The notes: a model not told the origin generated them from the letters alone. DNA of 22,988 nucleotides from Muribaculaceae bacterium (GCA_023665245.1 JAMPEH010000025.1:1-22988), one strand, 5' to 3'. Shown: positions 1 to 8,213, counted from the stretch's first letter. Translations and numbers: made by a program.

Positions 1-230
1 ATTGCAAGATTATTCGATGAAAATTTTTGGGTGACGCAATGACGAAGTCAGGAAACTATGGATATTGAGACGCCGCAATATATTTGAAAAGACCATACAT
101 GACAGAATGTCGTATCATCCGGAATGCCGGATGAACCTATTATCCGAGATTCCCATCCTCCCCAATACCGAATTAATTATAACTTGTAATACATTTGGTG
201 TTTTCATACATATAATCCGTTACAACACAC
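1..230. other. Intergenic left edge, no gene recognised
   Basis: No convincing gene is visible. A short + strand open stretch ends at a stop near base 42 and could be the tail of a gene lying to the left, but 13 codons are too few to identify. The only structure is a small perfect hairpin (115-134), listed separately. The stretch up to the beta-galactosidase stop at 308 also holds the larger hairpin at 231-268. Confidence 0.5.
115..134. repeat. Small perfect inverted repeat (8-bp stem, 4-nt loop)
   Basis: TCATCCGG (115-122), loop AATG, then CCGGATGA (127-134) form a perfect GC-containing hairpin in non-coding sequence. It could be the terminator of a + strand gene entering from the left, but no long T run follows on either strand, so its role is unclear. 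Confidence 0.35.
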
Positions 231-268
231 CGCACCCCAAAAGTGCGGCATATCACTTTTGGGGTGCG
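231..268 (-). terminator. Hairpin, probable terminator of the GH2 gene
   Basis: A perfect 15-bp inverted repeat, CGCACCCCAAAAGTG (231-245) and CACTTTTGGGGTGCG (254-268), with an 8-nt loop. It lies about 40 nt past the stop codon of the GH2 gene on the minus strand. Only a weak T-rich stretch follows on that strand, so termination efficiency is uncertain, but length and position fit a transcript end. Confidence 0.65.
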
Positions 269-307
269 ATTATCCATTTTATATGTCAGGACTAAACAGT
301 CGAGCTA

Positions 308-3300
308 TCAGCGAAAATCAAAAGTAAGATTGATGTGCAATCCCTCATCCCCCTGCTTGATGCGTATATTTCCCGGCTGGCTGTTCGGTCCCTGCTGTTC
401 GATAGGCTTAAACGAACAGATGGCAGGAATATCCAGCAAGAATGATATATCGCCTTTCGGGAACGAAGGCATTGTCGATCTCAATCTGCCCTCCGGTTCT
501 TGCGGAGTAAAGGCATGAAGAAAAAGTCCGTCAGCCCTCGAATATACCGTAAACGGAGCTTTGGCATTCTCTATCGTTGCCCAATAAATATTGGCATGGT
601 ATCCCTTGAACTCCGGATACACCAGATTCTCATAGCTCTCGCCTGTGATGGTGTTGTTGTAGTCCTTGTGCCATACAGCATAGTTGGTGCCGGCAATCCG
701 GTTCTTCCACACTCTGTACGGACCGCGCCCAAGCCATTTCATGCCCGTACACTCTGTCTCAGGATAGGAGAAGGTGAGTCCGAGGTTCTTTACCTGCGTA
801 TCCATGAAAGCATCATCGAATCCGCCGCCTCCGGATGCGCGGTTAAGGAGTATGGCATCCATACTGAGCAGTCCCCGCTCGTCCAGTTTCCACACAATGG
901 AATCTGCCGCGCCCTTGTATTTAGCACAGAAAATAGCGCAATTGTCCATTTCCTTGATATAACTGAGTTCCGGCTCATATCGCATTTTCATGCCCACAGC
1001 CACAGGCCCGTCTTTGAGAGGAATCTCGACAAGCTCGCGACTATTTCCTGTAAGAGTTGCCCCGCCCTTCTTTTTCTTGCTGTTATTGTCAGCCTCGACA
1101 GTCTTATAAACCTTAACACTGTTAATTGTACCTGTCTCGGCATTGAACTCTACAATCACTTTACTGCTCTTCAACGTAACAGTTGATGCAGTACGGACGG
1201 CAGTCGGTGCAGGCAACATCTCCAGAGTCATCGGAGTGGAGGCAAGCTGATATTCATAATACTGGCGGGCAAGACGTATCGGATAAGTCCAGGTATTCAT
1301 GCTCTCTCCGTTTCTGTCGAACGCTTCCAGCTCAAGCACATCTCCCTCGCGGAAGTTTTCAGGCAATACAAACTTCGCCTTGCCTGTCTCGCCCGGCTCA
1401 ATGGAAGGCAATGCCACCGTGCCTTCGGCTATCACCCGGTTCTCTTCCTCCGAGAAATTCTTGCTTGCCTCAGCATATACCACATTATCCGCAAGGTGGC
1501 GCATTGGAGTGGCACAGGTACGCACCTTATATTTCATAGTGCATTCAGACAATGAAGTGTGTGTATATTCATTTACCACAAACAAAGAGCCATCGAAATG
1601 CTCCGTAATGACAAGAGGCTTAATCTGTATCGGAGACCATTGGCTGCGTACTGCCCAGAAACTGCCTTCTTTCTCGCGGCGAGGACCAAGAATGCCGTCA
1701 GGGGCATTGCTCTTGTCACTGTCGAGGATTCCTCCCTTATCAGTCCGCTTTGGAGCCTCATCGGTAAACACCCAGATGAAGCCGCCGGCAAACATCGGGT
1801 TTGTCTGCCATCTGTCCCAAAAATCACGAAGTCCGGCACCGCCGCCCTGATCATACATGGCATGCATGAACTCTGTCGGCATAAACACCTTGTACCCGTT
1901 GGTGAAGCGTGCCACCCCCGTAAGATATGCCGGATAGTGATGCGTGTCGAGGTCATTGAAATCAGCCCACGGATGCACGACATGACGACGCTGCAACTTA
2001 TCATATTTGGCAAAAAGATGGTCAAGTTCCGTATTCCATCCGCCCTCGTTTCCATTACTCCAGATAACCACACACGGATGGTTGACATCGCGGCGCACCA
2101 TTTCCTCCACAAGTTTCTCGCCCACAGGAGTGTCATACGCATTCTGCCAGCCTGCAAGCTCGTCCATATACACCACTCCAAGCGAATCGCACATATCGAG
2201 GAAATGCTCGTCGGGCGGATAATGAGAGCGCACAGCGTTCATGTTCATCTGCTTGATGAGCCTTACATCCTCACGGCTCATGGCTGCCGATGTGGCACGT
2301 CCGCCATCGACAGAAAACGAGTGCCGGTTTACTCCCTTAAGAACTTGGCGCACACCGTTTATATATAGTCCGTCCTGCGGGAAGAACTCCACGGTGCGGA
2401 AACCGACTCTTGTCTCCCGTGTCTGCACAGTCTGCCCGTCCTTGTCCTTCAACTCAATGGTCGCCACATAAAGATTCGGTGTCTCTGTTGTCCACAAAGC
2501 CGGAGCTGCCCATCTCGCCTTCAGAAGCTGTTCCTTGTTGCCGTTGTCAATCTTCAAAGAAGCAAGCTGCTTTCCATCGACTGTCAACAGTGCCTTATCG
2601 TCTTTCAAAGAGCGCACGGAAACAGCCACCTCATAGCCGCGTGCATCTCCTTCCATATCAATCGAAGCCGCAAGAGTGCCGTCTTGTTCCGCACTCAGCA
2701 CGTAGTTGCTGATATGTACCTTCGGCAACACCTCCAGCCATACCGGGCGGTAGATTCCGCCATAAAGCCACCAGTCGGCTTTTCTCTCCGCCGCATTGAC
2801 AAGGCGGTTGGCTGACTCTTTCGCCACCTTCACCTCAAGGGTGTTTGTCTTTCCCGGCTCAATCAAAGATGTGATGTCATAAGAGAAACGGTAGAAACCG
2901 CCCTGATGTACATCTCCGGCTTTATGTCCGTTCACAGATACTTCCGTATCAGTCATCACACCATCGAAGAATATCTTTACAGTCTGCCCGTCCCAAGCCT
3001 TGTCAGCCTTGAACTTCATCTTGTAGATACCGGTCTCGTCACTTGCCTTCTGCCCTTTGACGGTATAATATCTTCCGTATGTATATTCGCCAAACCCTTG
3101 AAGTTCCCAATTGCAAGGCACCTCAATTTTCTTCCATTTTCCACTATTCTGACCACCGGAACAATAGAAATCCCATGTACGCGTGTCATCAATTCCCGTT
3201 CCGGACAGATAAATCCTTTCCGGATGCGGAGCCTGTGCCCCGACTTGTATGCTTGTCGCCGACAACAGTCCCAGCGCAAGCAATCCCAATGATTTGTTTT

Positions 3301-3316
3301 TCATAAGGTCATTCAT
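308..3316 (-). CDS. Secreted GH2 beta-galactosidase-type glycoside hydrolase
   Basis: This 1002-residue protein has the layout of a LacZ-type GH2 enzyme. An N-terminal signal peptide covers about residues 1-28 (basic start, Leu/Ala core, AQA-like cleavage region). A sugar-binding jelly-roll domain spans about 40-200, an Ig-like domain about 200-310 and a TIM barrel about 311-600. The C-terminal half contains a beta-galactosidase small-chain-type domain, with a WLGRGPYRVWKNR segment. The expected acid/base is Glu424 in SNGNEGG and the nucleophile Glu482 in PTEFMHA. The likely role is periplasmic or surface removal of beta-galactosyl (or a related beta-linked) residue from glycans. An internal ATG at 3304 leaves a cleaner signal peptide (MKNKSLGLL) and may be the true start. 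The gene stands alone, with a hairpin on its 3' side, and is more GC-rich than the polysaccharide operon. Substrate specificity cannot be read from the sequence. Confidence 0.9.
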   Translation of the reverse strand: MNDLMKNKSLGLLALGLLSATSIQVGAQAPHPERIYLSGTGIDDTRTWDFYCSGGQNSGKWKKIEVPCNWELQGFGEYTYGRYYTVKGQKASDETGIYKMKFKADKAWDGQTVKIFFDGVMTDTEVSVNGHKAGDVHQGGFYRFSYDITSLIEPGKTNTLEVKVAKESANRLVNAAERKADWWLYGGIYRPVWLEVLPKVHISNYVLSAEQDGTLAASIDMEGDARGYEVAVSVRSLKDDKALLTVDGKQLASLKIDNGNKEQLLKARWAAPALWTTETPNLYVATIELKDKDGQTVQTRETRVGFRTVEFFPQDGLYINGVRQVLKGVNRHSFSVDGGRATSAAMSREDVRLIKQMNMNAVRSHYPPDEHFLDMCDSLGVVYMDELAGWQNAYDTPVGEKLVEEMVRRDVNHPCVVIWSNGNEGGWNTELDHLFAKYDKLQRRHVVHPWADFNDLDTHHYPAYLTGVARFTNGYKVFMPTEFMHAMYDQGGGAGLRDFWDRWQTNPMFAGGFIWVFTDEAPKRTDKGGILDSDKSNAPDGILGPRREKEGSFWAVRSQWSPIQIKPLVITEHFDGSLFVVNEYTHTSLSECTMKYKVRTCATPMRHLADNVVYAEASKNFSEEENRVIAEGTVALPSIEPGETGKAKFVLPENFREGDVLELEAFDRNGESMNTWTYPIRLARQYYEYQLASTPMTLEMLPAPTAVRTASTVTLKSSKVIVEFNAETGTINSVKVYKTVEADNNSKKKKGGATLTGNSRELVEIPLKDGPVAVGMKMRYEPELSYIKEMDNCAIFCAKYKGAADSIVWKLDERGLLSMDAILLNRASGGGGFDDAFMDTQVKNLGLTFSYPETECTGMKWLGRGPYRVWKNRIAGTNYAVWHKDYNNTITGESYENLVYPEFKGYHANIYWATIENAKAPFTVYSRADGLFLHAFTPQEPEGRLRSTMPSFPKGDISFLLDIPAICSFKPIEQQGPNSQPGNIRIKQGDEGLHINLTFDFR

Positions 3317-3331
3317 TACAAATTATTTCTG

Positions 3332-3339
3332 CAAAAGTA
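3332..3339 (-). promoter_or_regulatory. Candidate Bacteroidetes -7 promoter element of the GH2 gene
   Basis: The minus strand reads TACTTTTG, an exact match to the Bacteroidetes -7 consensus TAnnTTTG. It lies about 15 nt upstream of the ATG at 3316 and 27 nt upstream of the ATG at 3304, so it would favour the later start. No TTTG box was found at the expected 19-21 bp upstream spacing, so this is a half match only. Confidence 0.3.
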
Positions 3340-3525
3340 CGATAAATATTTGGGAACGTCACACTGACCAAACAAAGATTCTCTTTTTCTTTAACGAAAA
3401 TACCGGGGAAACAGAAAAACAGGAATTAAGAAAATGCCTGGAATCCAGTTGGATTCAAAGGTTAAACATGACATGATTTGAATATATGATGTCCGCACCA
3501 TAAAAGTCAGAACAGCATACAAAAA

Positions 3526-3573
3526 TCTCAAAATCGCAGTGCAGTTTGTACAAACCACACTGTGGTTTTGAGA
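3526..3573. repeat. 48-bp near-perfect palindrome
   Basis: Two 23-nt arms (3526-3548 and 3551-3573) separated by 2 nt are reverse complements except at four positions. All four differences are transitions, and two would be G-U wobbles in RNA. Its core contains a perfect 12-bp palindrome, GTTTGTACAAAC (3544-3555), and a second perfect repeat, AAACCACA/TGTGGTTT (3552-3559 and 3561-3568). It may be a terminator, an operator for a dimeric regulator, or a cruciform-forming site. The sequence alone does not decide. Confidence 0.55.
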
Positions 3574-3675
3574 ATATAGTGGAACAAAACAGACTTTCTC
3601 ATAATGTCTCTTTGTCGTTTCAGTATGTACCCGTATACCGAACTCACGTCATACTTACGCAGGTGAACACAAAAC

Positions 3676-3714
3676 AAGCCGTTTCAGAATCTCGTGTGAG
3701 TTCTGAAACGGCTT
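3676..3714 (-). terminator. Hairpin, probable terminator of the helicase gene
   Basis: A perfect 14-bp inverted repeat, AAGCCGTTTCAGAA (3676-3689) and TTCTGAAACGGCTT (3701-3714), with an 11-nt loop, 64 nt past the helicase stop codon. On the minus strand the stem is followed by GTTTTGTGTT, a moderately T-rich tail, as expected for an intrinsic terminator. Confidence 0.7.
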
Positions 3715-3777
3715 ATATTTCTTATAATAACGGCAAGAAAAAAGCGCGGATTGACGGATTATCCAACCATCCCCATC

Positions 3778-5649
3778 CTATTCAAACCGCCTGAGCTGTG
3801 TCTGCTTCATATTGGGCTTGTCCGCAATATCCCACGGCAAATTCAGATAATATCTCAAAATGAAACCGTCATCACGCATCAGCATATAGCTGCCCATATA
3901 AGTATTTGTGCGGTTGCCCACAAGAACCCCGTCATTCATATAGCCATAAATACGGTAAGGGTTCCTCAAGTCATGCTTCACTATCAGCATATCACGCATG
4001 ACAGTCAATTGCCTGCCTATATAAATGTCTTCCTTCGTACACTCAAAGTTCAATCCGGCAGTCAGCTTCCTCAGCATGTATTTATTTCCGATTCGCGCCA
4101 TCTCAAACCGCCCGACATACACAATCTCCGGAAGTGACGGATAATACCGTCCGCCTACCGCATCCCAATACACTACATTTCCGTTCAAGTCGTATGCCTT
4201 GAAAAAATCGCCATGCCGATTGACCGCTCCATAAAGATTTGCCTGCAAATCAACTCCGCGACAGTCTATTATCGTCTTCCTGCTGTGAAACACATGATAA
4301 GGATAGGTTGCCATCAAAAAATAAGGTGTGTCAATGCGCTCCATATTTTCAAATACGGCGCGACAGGTGACATTGCCATCCATCATCACCCCATATTTCC
4401 CGCTTTGGATAAAGACTTCCAGACCTTCGTGCAACTCACCCCTCCGCTTGATTCTCACCATTTCAAGGTTTACCAAAGCTTTATCAGAATTGCAATCCCG
4501 AAGCACCACCCCACGGGAAGTGCCCGAGCATCCTTTGCCATCCAGCTGTCCGAGAAACATCCGTTCCCAATCACGATAGTCTGTCGGCAAACCGAATGTT
4601 TGATAAAGCCCCACCTGGTCGAGTATGAGCACATGGCTCTTCCCCTTGCCTATCCTCATTCCGCGCCCGACCTGTTGCAGATACTTGGAAAGAGAAAGTG
4701 TGGGGCGCGCCAGTTGGATAAATTCCACCTCCGGGCAATCGAATCCCTCACTGAAGCAATCGACAGAAACAAGTATGGATATGTTTCCGGAGCGATATTC
4801 CCCTACAAGCCGCGCCCGTTCTCGCACCGGAGTCTTGCCGTCAATCACACAACAGCTGACACCATGCCCGGAATAAAACTCCGCAATATGTGCGGCATGT
4901 GTACGGTCAATGGCATACACAATTCCCTTCTTGCCATCGGCAAAATGCCGATACGACTCATACAGATGGCTGACGGACTCCGGACAATCCATAACCGTTG
5001 CCATCTCTTTTGTCTGATAGTCGCCATCAGCACCGCGCTTTTCCAACGCGGCAATCTGCCTCATCACCTTACTATCGGGGTTCACCGATACATATTCAAA
5101 ATCGGAGAGCCATCCTTTATCTATAAACTCGGCAATGCTCCACGAAGAAATCAAAGTGTCGAACAAATCGGTAAACGGTTTCCCGTTCATCCTGCAAGGA
5201 GTGGCAGTAAGTCCGAGAAACTGTGCGCTCTCCCATCTGTCCCACAGCATCCGGTATGTCTTAGCCAAAGCATGATGCGCCTCATCCACGACAACAAGCC
5301 CGGGATTGAAATCAATGGAGTCAATACGTTTTGCCAATGTCTGTATGCTTGCCACCATCACCAGCCTGCACGGTTGTTCCCGTCCGGCATTGCGCACAAT
5401 CAGTCCGTGCTCAATGTCGAAACGCTGCAAGGTGGAAGAAATCTGCTCAATCAGTTCCATCCTGTGTGCCACAATCAGCACACTTCCCCGCTCTGCGTAT
5501 GCCTTGATTACAGCCGCCATCAGGTGGGTTTTCCCCGTACCTGTCGGCATCTGTACCATCACATGCCGAAACTTCTTCCACACCTCTGTAAGTGAAGAAA
5601 GAATTTCAGACTGATAGTCGCGGAGAGGTGGATGGTTTATGGTTGACAT
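3778..5649 (-). CDS. SF2 DEAD/DEAH-type ATP-dependent helicase
   Basis: A superfamily 2 nucleic-acid helicase with all main motifs: a Q-motif-like LRDYQ near the N-terminus, Walker A PTGTGKT (about residues 35-41), DEAH Walker B (about 122-125), motif III TAT (about 148-150), and a C-terminal helicase domain ending in the motif VI segment QQVGRGMR (about 325-332). The core resembles RadD/UvrB-like helicases and is followed by about 250 residues that I do not recognise. The frame opens with a TTG at 5655, but the ATG two codons later at 5649 is the likelier start, giving 623 residues starting MSTINHPP. It is cytoplasmic, presumably acting in DNA or RNA remodelling or repair; the substrate cannot be told. 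It is separated from the last polysaccharide gene by about 80 nt and has its own 3' hairpin, so it is probably not functionally part of the operon. Confidence 0.88.
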   Translation of the reverse strand: MSTINHPPLRDYQSEILSSLTEVWKKFRHVMVQMPTGTGKTHLMAAVIKAYAERGSVLIVAHRMELIEQISSTLQRFDIEHGLIVRNAGREQPCRLVMVASIQTLAKRIDSIDFNPGLVVVDEAHHALAKTYRMLWDRWESAQFLGLTATPCRMNGKPFTDLFDTLISSWSIAEFIDKGWLSDFEYVSVNPDSKVMRQIAALEKRGADGDYQTKEMATVMDCPESVSHLYESYRHFADGKKGIVYAIDRTHAAHIAEFYSGHGVSCCVIDGKTPVRERARLVGEYRSGNISILVSVDCFSEGFDCPEVEFIQLARPTLSLSKYLQQVGRGMRIGKGKSHVLILDQVGLYQTFGLPTDYRDWERMFLGQLDGKGCSGTSRGVVLRDCNSDKALVNLEMVRIKRRGELHEGLEVFIQSGKYGVMMDGNVTCRAVFENMERIDTPYFLMATYPYHVFHSRKTIIDCRGVDLQANLYGAVNRHGDFFKAYDLNGNVVYWDAVGGRYYPSLPEIVYVGRFEMARIGNKYMLRKLTAGLNFECTKEDIYIGRQLTVMRDMLIVKHDLRNPYRIYGYMNDGVLVGNRTNTYMGSYMLMRDDGFILRYYLNLPWDIADKPNMKQTQLRRFE

Positions 5650-5728
5650 TGACAAGCAAATTTATAATAATCTGGGGACAATTCATACAATCGGATAAAC
5701 GCACTATGAAAAAGAGCATTACAAAAAG

Positions 5729-6196
5729 CTATCCGATAAATTCACTTAATGAGTCTATTAAAGATTGGGATGCGCTGGAACTTAGTTTGTGCAAAGGCTG
5801 CAAGTCAGCACACAACATTAACTGACAAAGTTGTTTTTCATCATAAGCAACATGGACATATTTCATTTTATCCATCTGTCTAGCTGTCGCCATCTGATGT
5901 TCATTACGATGTTCTCCCAAAGCTGCAATACGTGGAAATACAATTATAGGCTTCCCTTTCTGCATGGCGGATATAATAGTCCCCATACCGGCATGAGCTA
6001 CAATCATTCTAGCCTTATCAAACAGTTTATTAAACTCATCAGGTGCCAAGAAATCAACCCGCTTAATATTTTGAGGTTCATACTTATCCTTGAAAGCCTG
6101 AACTACAACCTCTTCATCTAATGTAGCAGCAATCCCATCTATAATCCTCACAAAACGATCAAACGGAGCTTGCGTACCAATAGTTGCAAATATCAT
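5729..6196 (-). CDS. Alg13/EpsF-like catalytic half of a split glycosyltransferase
   Basis: A 155-residue protein resembling the C-terminal half of GT28 enzymes, as in Alg13, EpsF or Cps14G. It starts with a FATIGTQ..FDR segment. The donor-binding region carries AHAGMGTI, then GKPIIVFPR and GEHRNEHQ, a typical nucleotide-sugar-binding signature of this group. Such proteins work as a heterodimer with an Alg14-like partner, which is encoded immediately upstream (15 nt gap). The pair would add one sugar to the lipid-linked repeat unit on the cytoplasmic face of the inner membrane. It is the last gene of the polysaccharide operon. By analogy with Cps14F/G the linkage could be beta-1,4-galactosyl on glucose, but specificity is not visible here. 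Confidence 0.88.
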   Translation of the reverse strand: MIFATIGTQAPFDRFVRIIDGIAATLDEEVVVQAFKDKYEPQNIKRVDFLAPDEFNKLFDKARMIVAHAGMGTIISAMQKGKPIIVFPRIAALGEHRNEHQMATARQMDKMKYVHVAYDEKQLCQLMLCADLQPLHKLSSSASQSLIDSLSEFIG

Positions 6197-6211
6197 TTGT
6201 ATAATTAGATT

Positions 6212-6667
6212 TTATCCAAAAATATTACCAGCTGAAACAATATTACCTACAGCCAAATCGGACCATTGAGTATAAGTACGTGAAACAAATTTATGAGCCA
6301 ACCGACCACTTGCAGATAAATGCTCCACATTAGCTACAGAGTCTATCCAAATAGTTTTTATACCACAAAGTTTTGCAGCCATCAAGCAAGTAAGACCAGG
6401 GGCGGCCCCAGTTGTAAATACCGCTACAGGTTTTACTTTTCTCAATATACTTATTAAATGAAAGAATGATGGTATCAATTTCCAAGCATCCCAACGACTG
6501 AAGTCTTTCATCAAATAAAAATCATGCCCCTCAACCATTGTAGCACATTTACTATGAGTAGAACAATATACAACATCATATTGTCCTTCCAACCCTTTGG
6601 CGATACGCAACAACTGCACCCAATGACCTCCAATAGAAGCCACTGCCAATATTTTTTTCTTAGACAT
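6212..6667 (-). CDS. Alg14/EpsE-like membrane-anchoring half of a split glycosyltransferase
   Basis: A 151-residue protein of the Alg14 / EpsE / Cps14F type, the usual length for the family. It begins with the characteristic ASIGGHWVQLLRIAKGL segment and contains the conserved TTGAAPGLTCLMAAKL and IWIDSVANVEHLS stretches. The family recruits the catalytic Alg13-like subunit to the membrane and contributes to acceptor binding. The start overlaps the 3' end of the acyltransferase gene by 8 nt and the partner gene follows 15 nt after its stop, so the two are translated from the same transcript. Family assignment is firm; the sugar transferred is unknown. Confidence 0.88.
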   Translation of the reverse strand: MSKKKILAVASIGGHWVQLLRIAKGLEGQYDVVYCSTHSKCATMVEGHDFYLMKDFSRWDAWKLIPSFFHLISILRKVKPVAVFTTGAAPGLTCLMAAKLCGIKTIWIDSVANVEHLSASGRLAHKFVSRTYTQWSDLAVGNIVSAGNIFG

Positions 6668-6981
6668 TAATATTCCTGTTTTTTATAAAACGGGCTGGAT
6701 TTCCTGCCCAAATTTGGTTATCAGGAAAGTCTTTAGTAACAACACTTCCCGCACCAACCACAGCATTTTCACCGATTGTAATAGGTTTGGTTATAATTGT
6801 ATTTGCTCCTAAAAAAGCACCTTGTTTTATACAAACATGTCCATTAGTATATCTACCAGATTTTGCATCAATAAAATGCGTAAGAATAATACTCTTCATC
6901 GTTATTCTTACCCCGCTCTCAATAGTAATCATTTCTGGATGTGTTGTATCAAACATTACTCCCTCTCCTATAAATGTCCTA

Positions 6982-7125
6982 TTATAATCTTTGATTTTTA
7001 CCCCCCAATTTTACAACAAAAGGACATACTAAATGACCGCTCATTGGCAAATGAGCTAAATGAAGGAAAAAAAGATTCTTCAATCTTGAGATAGTGTTAT
7101 ACCTACCTATTTTATAATTTCTCAT
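6982..7125 (-). other. 5' reading fragment of the frameshifted acyltransferase
   Basis: 47 codons from ATG 7125 to TAA 6982-6984. The N-terminus reads MRNYKIGRYN and continues through HLPMSGHLV to VVKLGG, where the frame leaves the homologous path at the G6 tract. Tight spacing to the upstream gene supports ATG 7125 as the real start of the original gene. On its own it lacks the beta-helix and should be inactive. Confidence 0.7.
7001..7006 (-). repeat. G6 homopolymer (slippage-prone tract)
   Basis: Six consecutive C on the + strand, read as six G in the mRNA, lie exactly where the acyltransferase reading frame shifts. Removal of one G or gain of two restores the frame. Confidence 0.8.
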
Positions 7126-7130
7126 GATTT

Positions 7131-8213
7131 CTATTTGAAAAGTTTTCTATATATATCCAACAAATGCACCATCACATAATCAGGGAGATAAGTATTTACG
7201 ATTTTGAGACTATATGCTCCACACAAACCGATTCGCTCTGGGATTTCAACAAAAAATCTTATCGCTTGTATAATTTCCTCTTCATTTCCAGGGGATACTA
7301 ACAAACCATTTTCATGGACAACTTCAGGAATACCTCCTACAGGAGTAGAAATTATTGGCATACCATAACTCATTGCCTCAAGAATCGATATAGGCAAGCC
7401 TTCATTAAAAGACGGCAAAATAAAAACATCTGCCCAATTGAGCAACTCTATTTTTTTTTGTCCACTGACCCATCCATCAAAATGGACGAAACTATCAAGC
7501 CCATTATCCTTAATTGTTTTCAGTAACAACTCCTCATTTCTATTTCCACCTATACGAAAAATAATTTTATCCTTTAATTCCTCACGATGCAATGACAATC
7601 CACGCAAAATATCAAAAACACCTTTACGTGGACCTATTTCTCCCATAAAAAGGAAATGTGTCTTACCATCCTTTATCTTCGCTGTTGGAATTTTAGTCGG
7701 ATATGCAGTAATGTTATGTAGGACCTCTATTTTCTGCGAAATAACACCTATTGATTCAAACCATCTTTGCCATGATTCAGATAAAACAACAAGTTTATCC
7801 ACTCGTTTAAGTTCTTCTTCGATCCACTTTTTTTTCTTCTCAGATGCTCCATTATAAAAGTCCTTGAATCTTGAGGCATGTACATGCAATATGACTTTCT
7901 TATGAAAAAATTTAGCAAGTTTGGTCAGCTGAACCTTACGCCAAAAAGAACCATCTGCTGCTGTATGTAAATGAATAATCTCAACATCTCTATCAAAAGA
8001 CATCTTCCATGCCATACGGACATAAGATGATAGAAAGTACCATAAACGTACAACAATTTTGGATAATCTATAAGTAGGATAATATTGTAAATCTTCAATA
8101 TAAGACTCCCAATATTGAATAACAGCAGAGATACCACCAGGATGATGATGCTTATAATAATTACCTGCCATCAAAACTTTCTTACTTACAGTCTTTGAAA
8201 TAATATGACTCAT
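7131..8213 (-). CDS. GT4 family glycosyltransferase
   Basis: A 360-residue GT-B fold retaining glycosyltransferase. The N-terminal acceptor domain has HHHPGGIS (about 22-29), the usual glycine-rich loop near the donor phosphates. The C-terminal donor domain has FMGEIGPRKG (about 189-198) and an EX7E motif formed by Glu271 and Glu279 in FNEGLPISILEAMSYGMP, followed by STPVGGIPEVV. Length is normal for the family. It would transfer one sugar to the lipid-linked repeat unit in the cytoplasm. The start overlaps the preceding gene's stop as ATGA (8210-8213), indicating coupled translation. An A9 run in the mRNA (7451-7459) lies inside the donor domain and is a possible slippage point. Donor and acceptor sugars cannot be assigned. 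Confidence 0.9.
   Translation of the reverse strand: MSHIISKTVSKKVLMAGNYYKHHHPGGISAVIQYWESYIEDLQYYPTYRLSKIVVRLWYFLSSYVRMAWKMSFDRDVEIIHLHTAADGSFWRKVQLTKLAKFFHKKVILHVHASRFKDFYNGASEKKKKWIEEELKRVDKLVVLSESWQRWFESIGVISQKIEVLHNITAYPTKIPTAKIKDGKTHFLFMGEIGPRKGVFDILRGLSLHREELKDKIIFRIGGNRNEELLLKTIKDNGLDSFVHFDGWVSGQKKIELLNWADVFILPSFNEGLPISILEAMSYGMPIISTPVGGIPEVVHENGLLVSPGNEEEIIQAIRFFVEIPERIGLCGAYSLKIVNTYLPDYVMVHLLDIYRKLFK

Larger units (their letters stand above)
3317..3777. other. Intergenic region between helicase and GH2 genes
   Basis: About 460 bases without a gene I can support. On the minus strand it holds the 3' side of the helicase gene, with a strong hairpin at 3676-3714, and the 5' side of the GH2 gene, with a candidate -7 element at 3332-3339. 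In the middle is a 48-bp imperfect palindrome (3526-3573). No conserved small protein or RNA gene was recognised. Confidence 0.6.
6660..7125 (-). pseudogene. Hexapeptide-repeat acyltransferase, frameshifted at a G6 tract
   Basis: The 3' part (open from an internal ATG at 6956) encodes a 98-residue left-handed beta-helix acyltransferase tail with GAFLGANTII, GENAVVGAGSVV and IWAGNPARFI, as in O-acetyltransferases of the WcaF/Maa group. The 5' part begins at ATG 7125, five nt after the stop of the upstream GT4, and reads MRNYKIGRYNTISRLKNLFF for 47 codons to a TAA at 6982-6984. The two frames meet at a run of six G on the minus strand (7001-7006). Five or eight G would restore one frame of about 154-155 residues, running through VKIKDYNRTFIGEGVMFD. 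As written the gene is off. It is either phase-variable, a recent pseudogene, or carries a homopolymer sequencing error. If intact it would acetylate or otherwise acylate the polysaccharide or its precursor. Confidence 0.8.

Noticed and set aside
1..42. C-terminal fragment of a + strand gene (IARLFDENFWVTQ then stop)
   Set aside because: Only 13 codons are available and other frames are equally open; cannot be supported.
500..2368. Several + strand open frames opposite the GH2 gene
   Set aside because: All lie within a gene with clear GH2 catalytic motifs and show no protein-family features of their own.
4213..5595. A 460-codon open frame on the + strand opposite the helicase gene
   Set aside because: It is antisense to a gene with full helicase motifs, has no recognisable family pattern, and is explained by the codon composition of the opposite strand.
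5657..5664. Minus-strand TAAATTTG, an exact -7 consensus match upstream of the helicase
   Set aside because: It ends only 7 nt before the ATG at 5649 and has no properly spaced TTTG box, so it would give an almost leaderless message; likely chance in AT-rich DNA.
5690..5737. 8-bp inverted repeat ATCGGATA/TATCCGAT with a 32-nt loop at the end of the polysaccharide operon
   Set aside because: The stem is short and the loop long, and one arm lies over the last codons of the Alg13-like gene; not convincing as a terminator.
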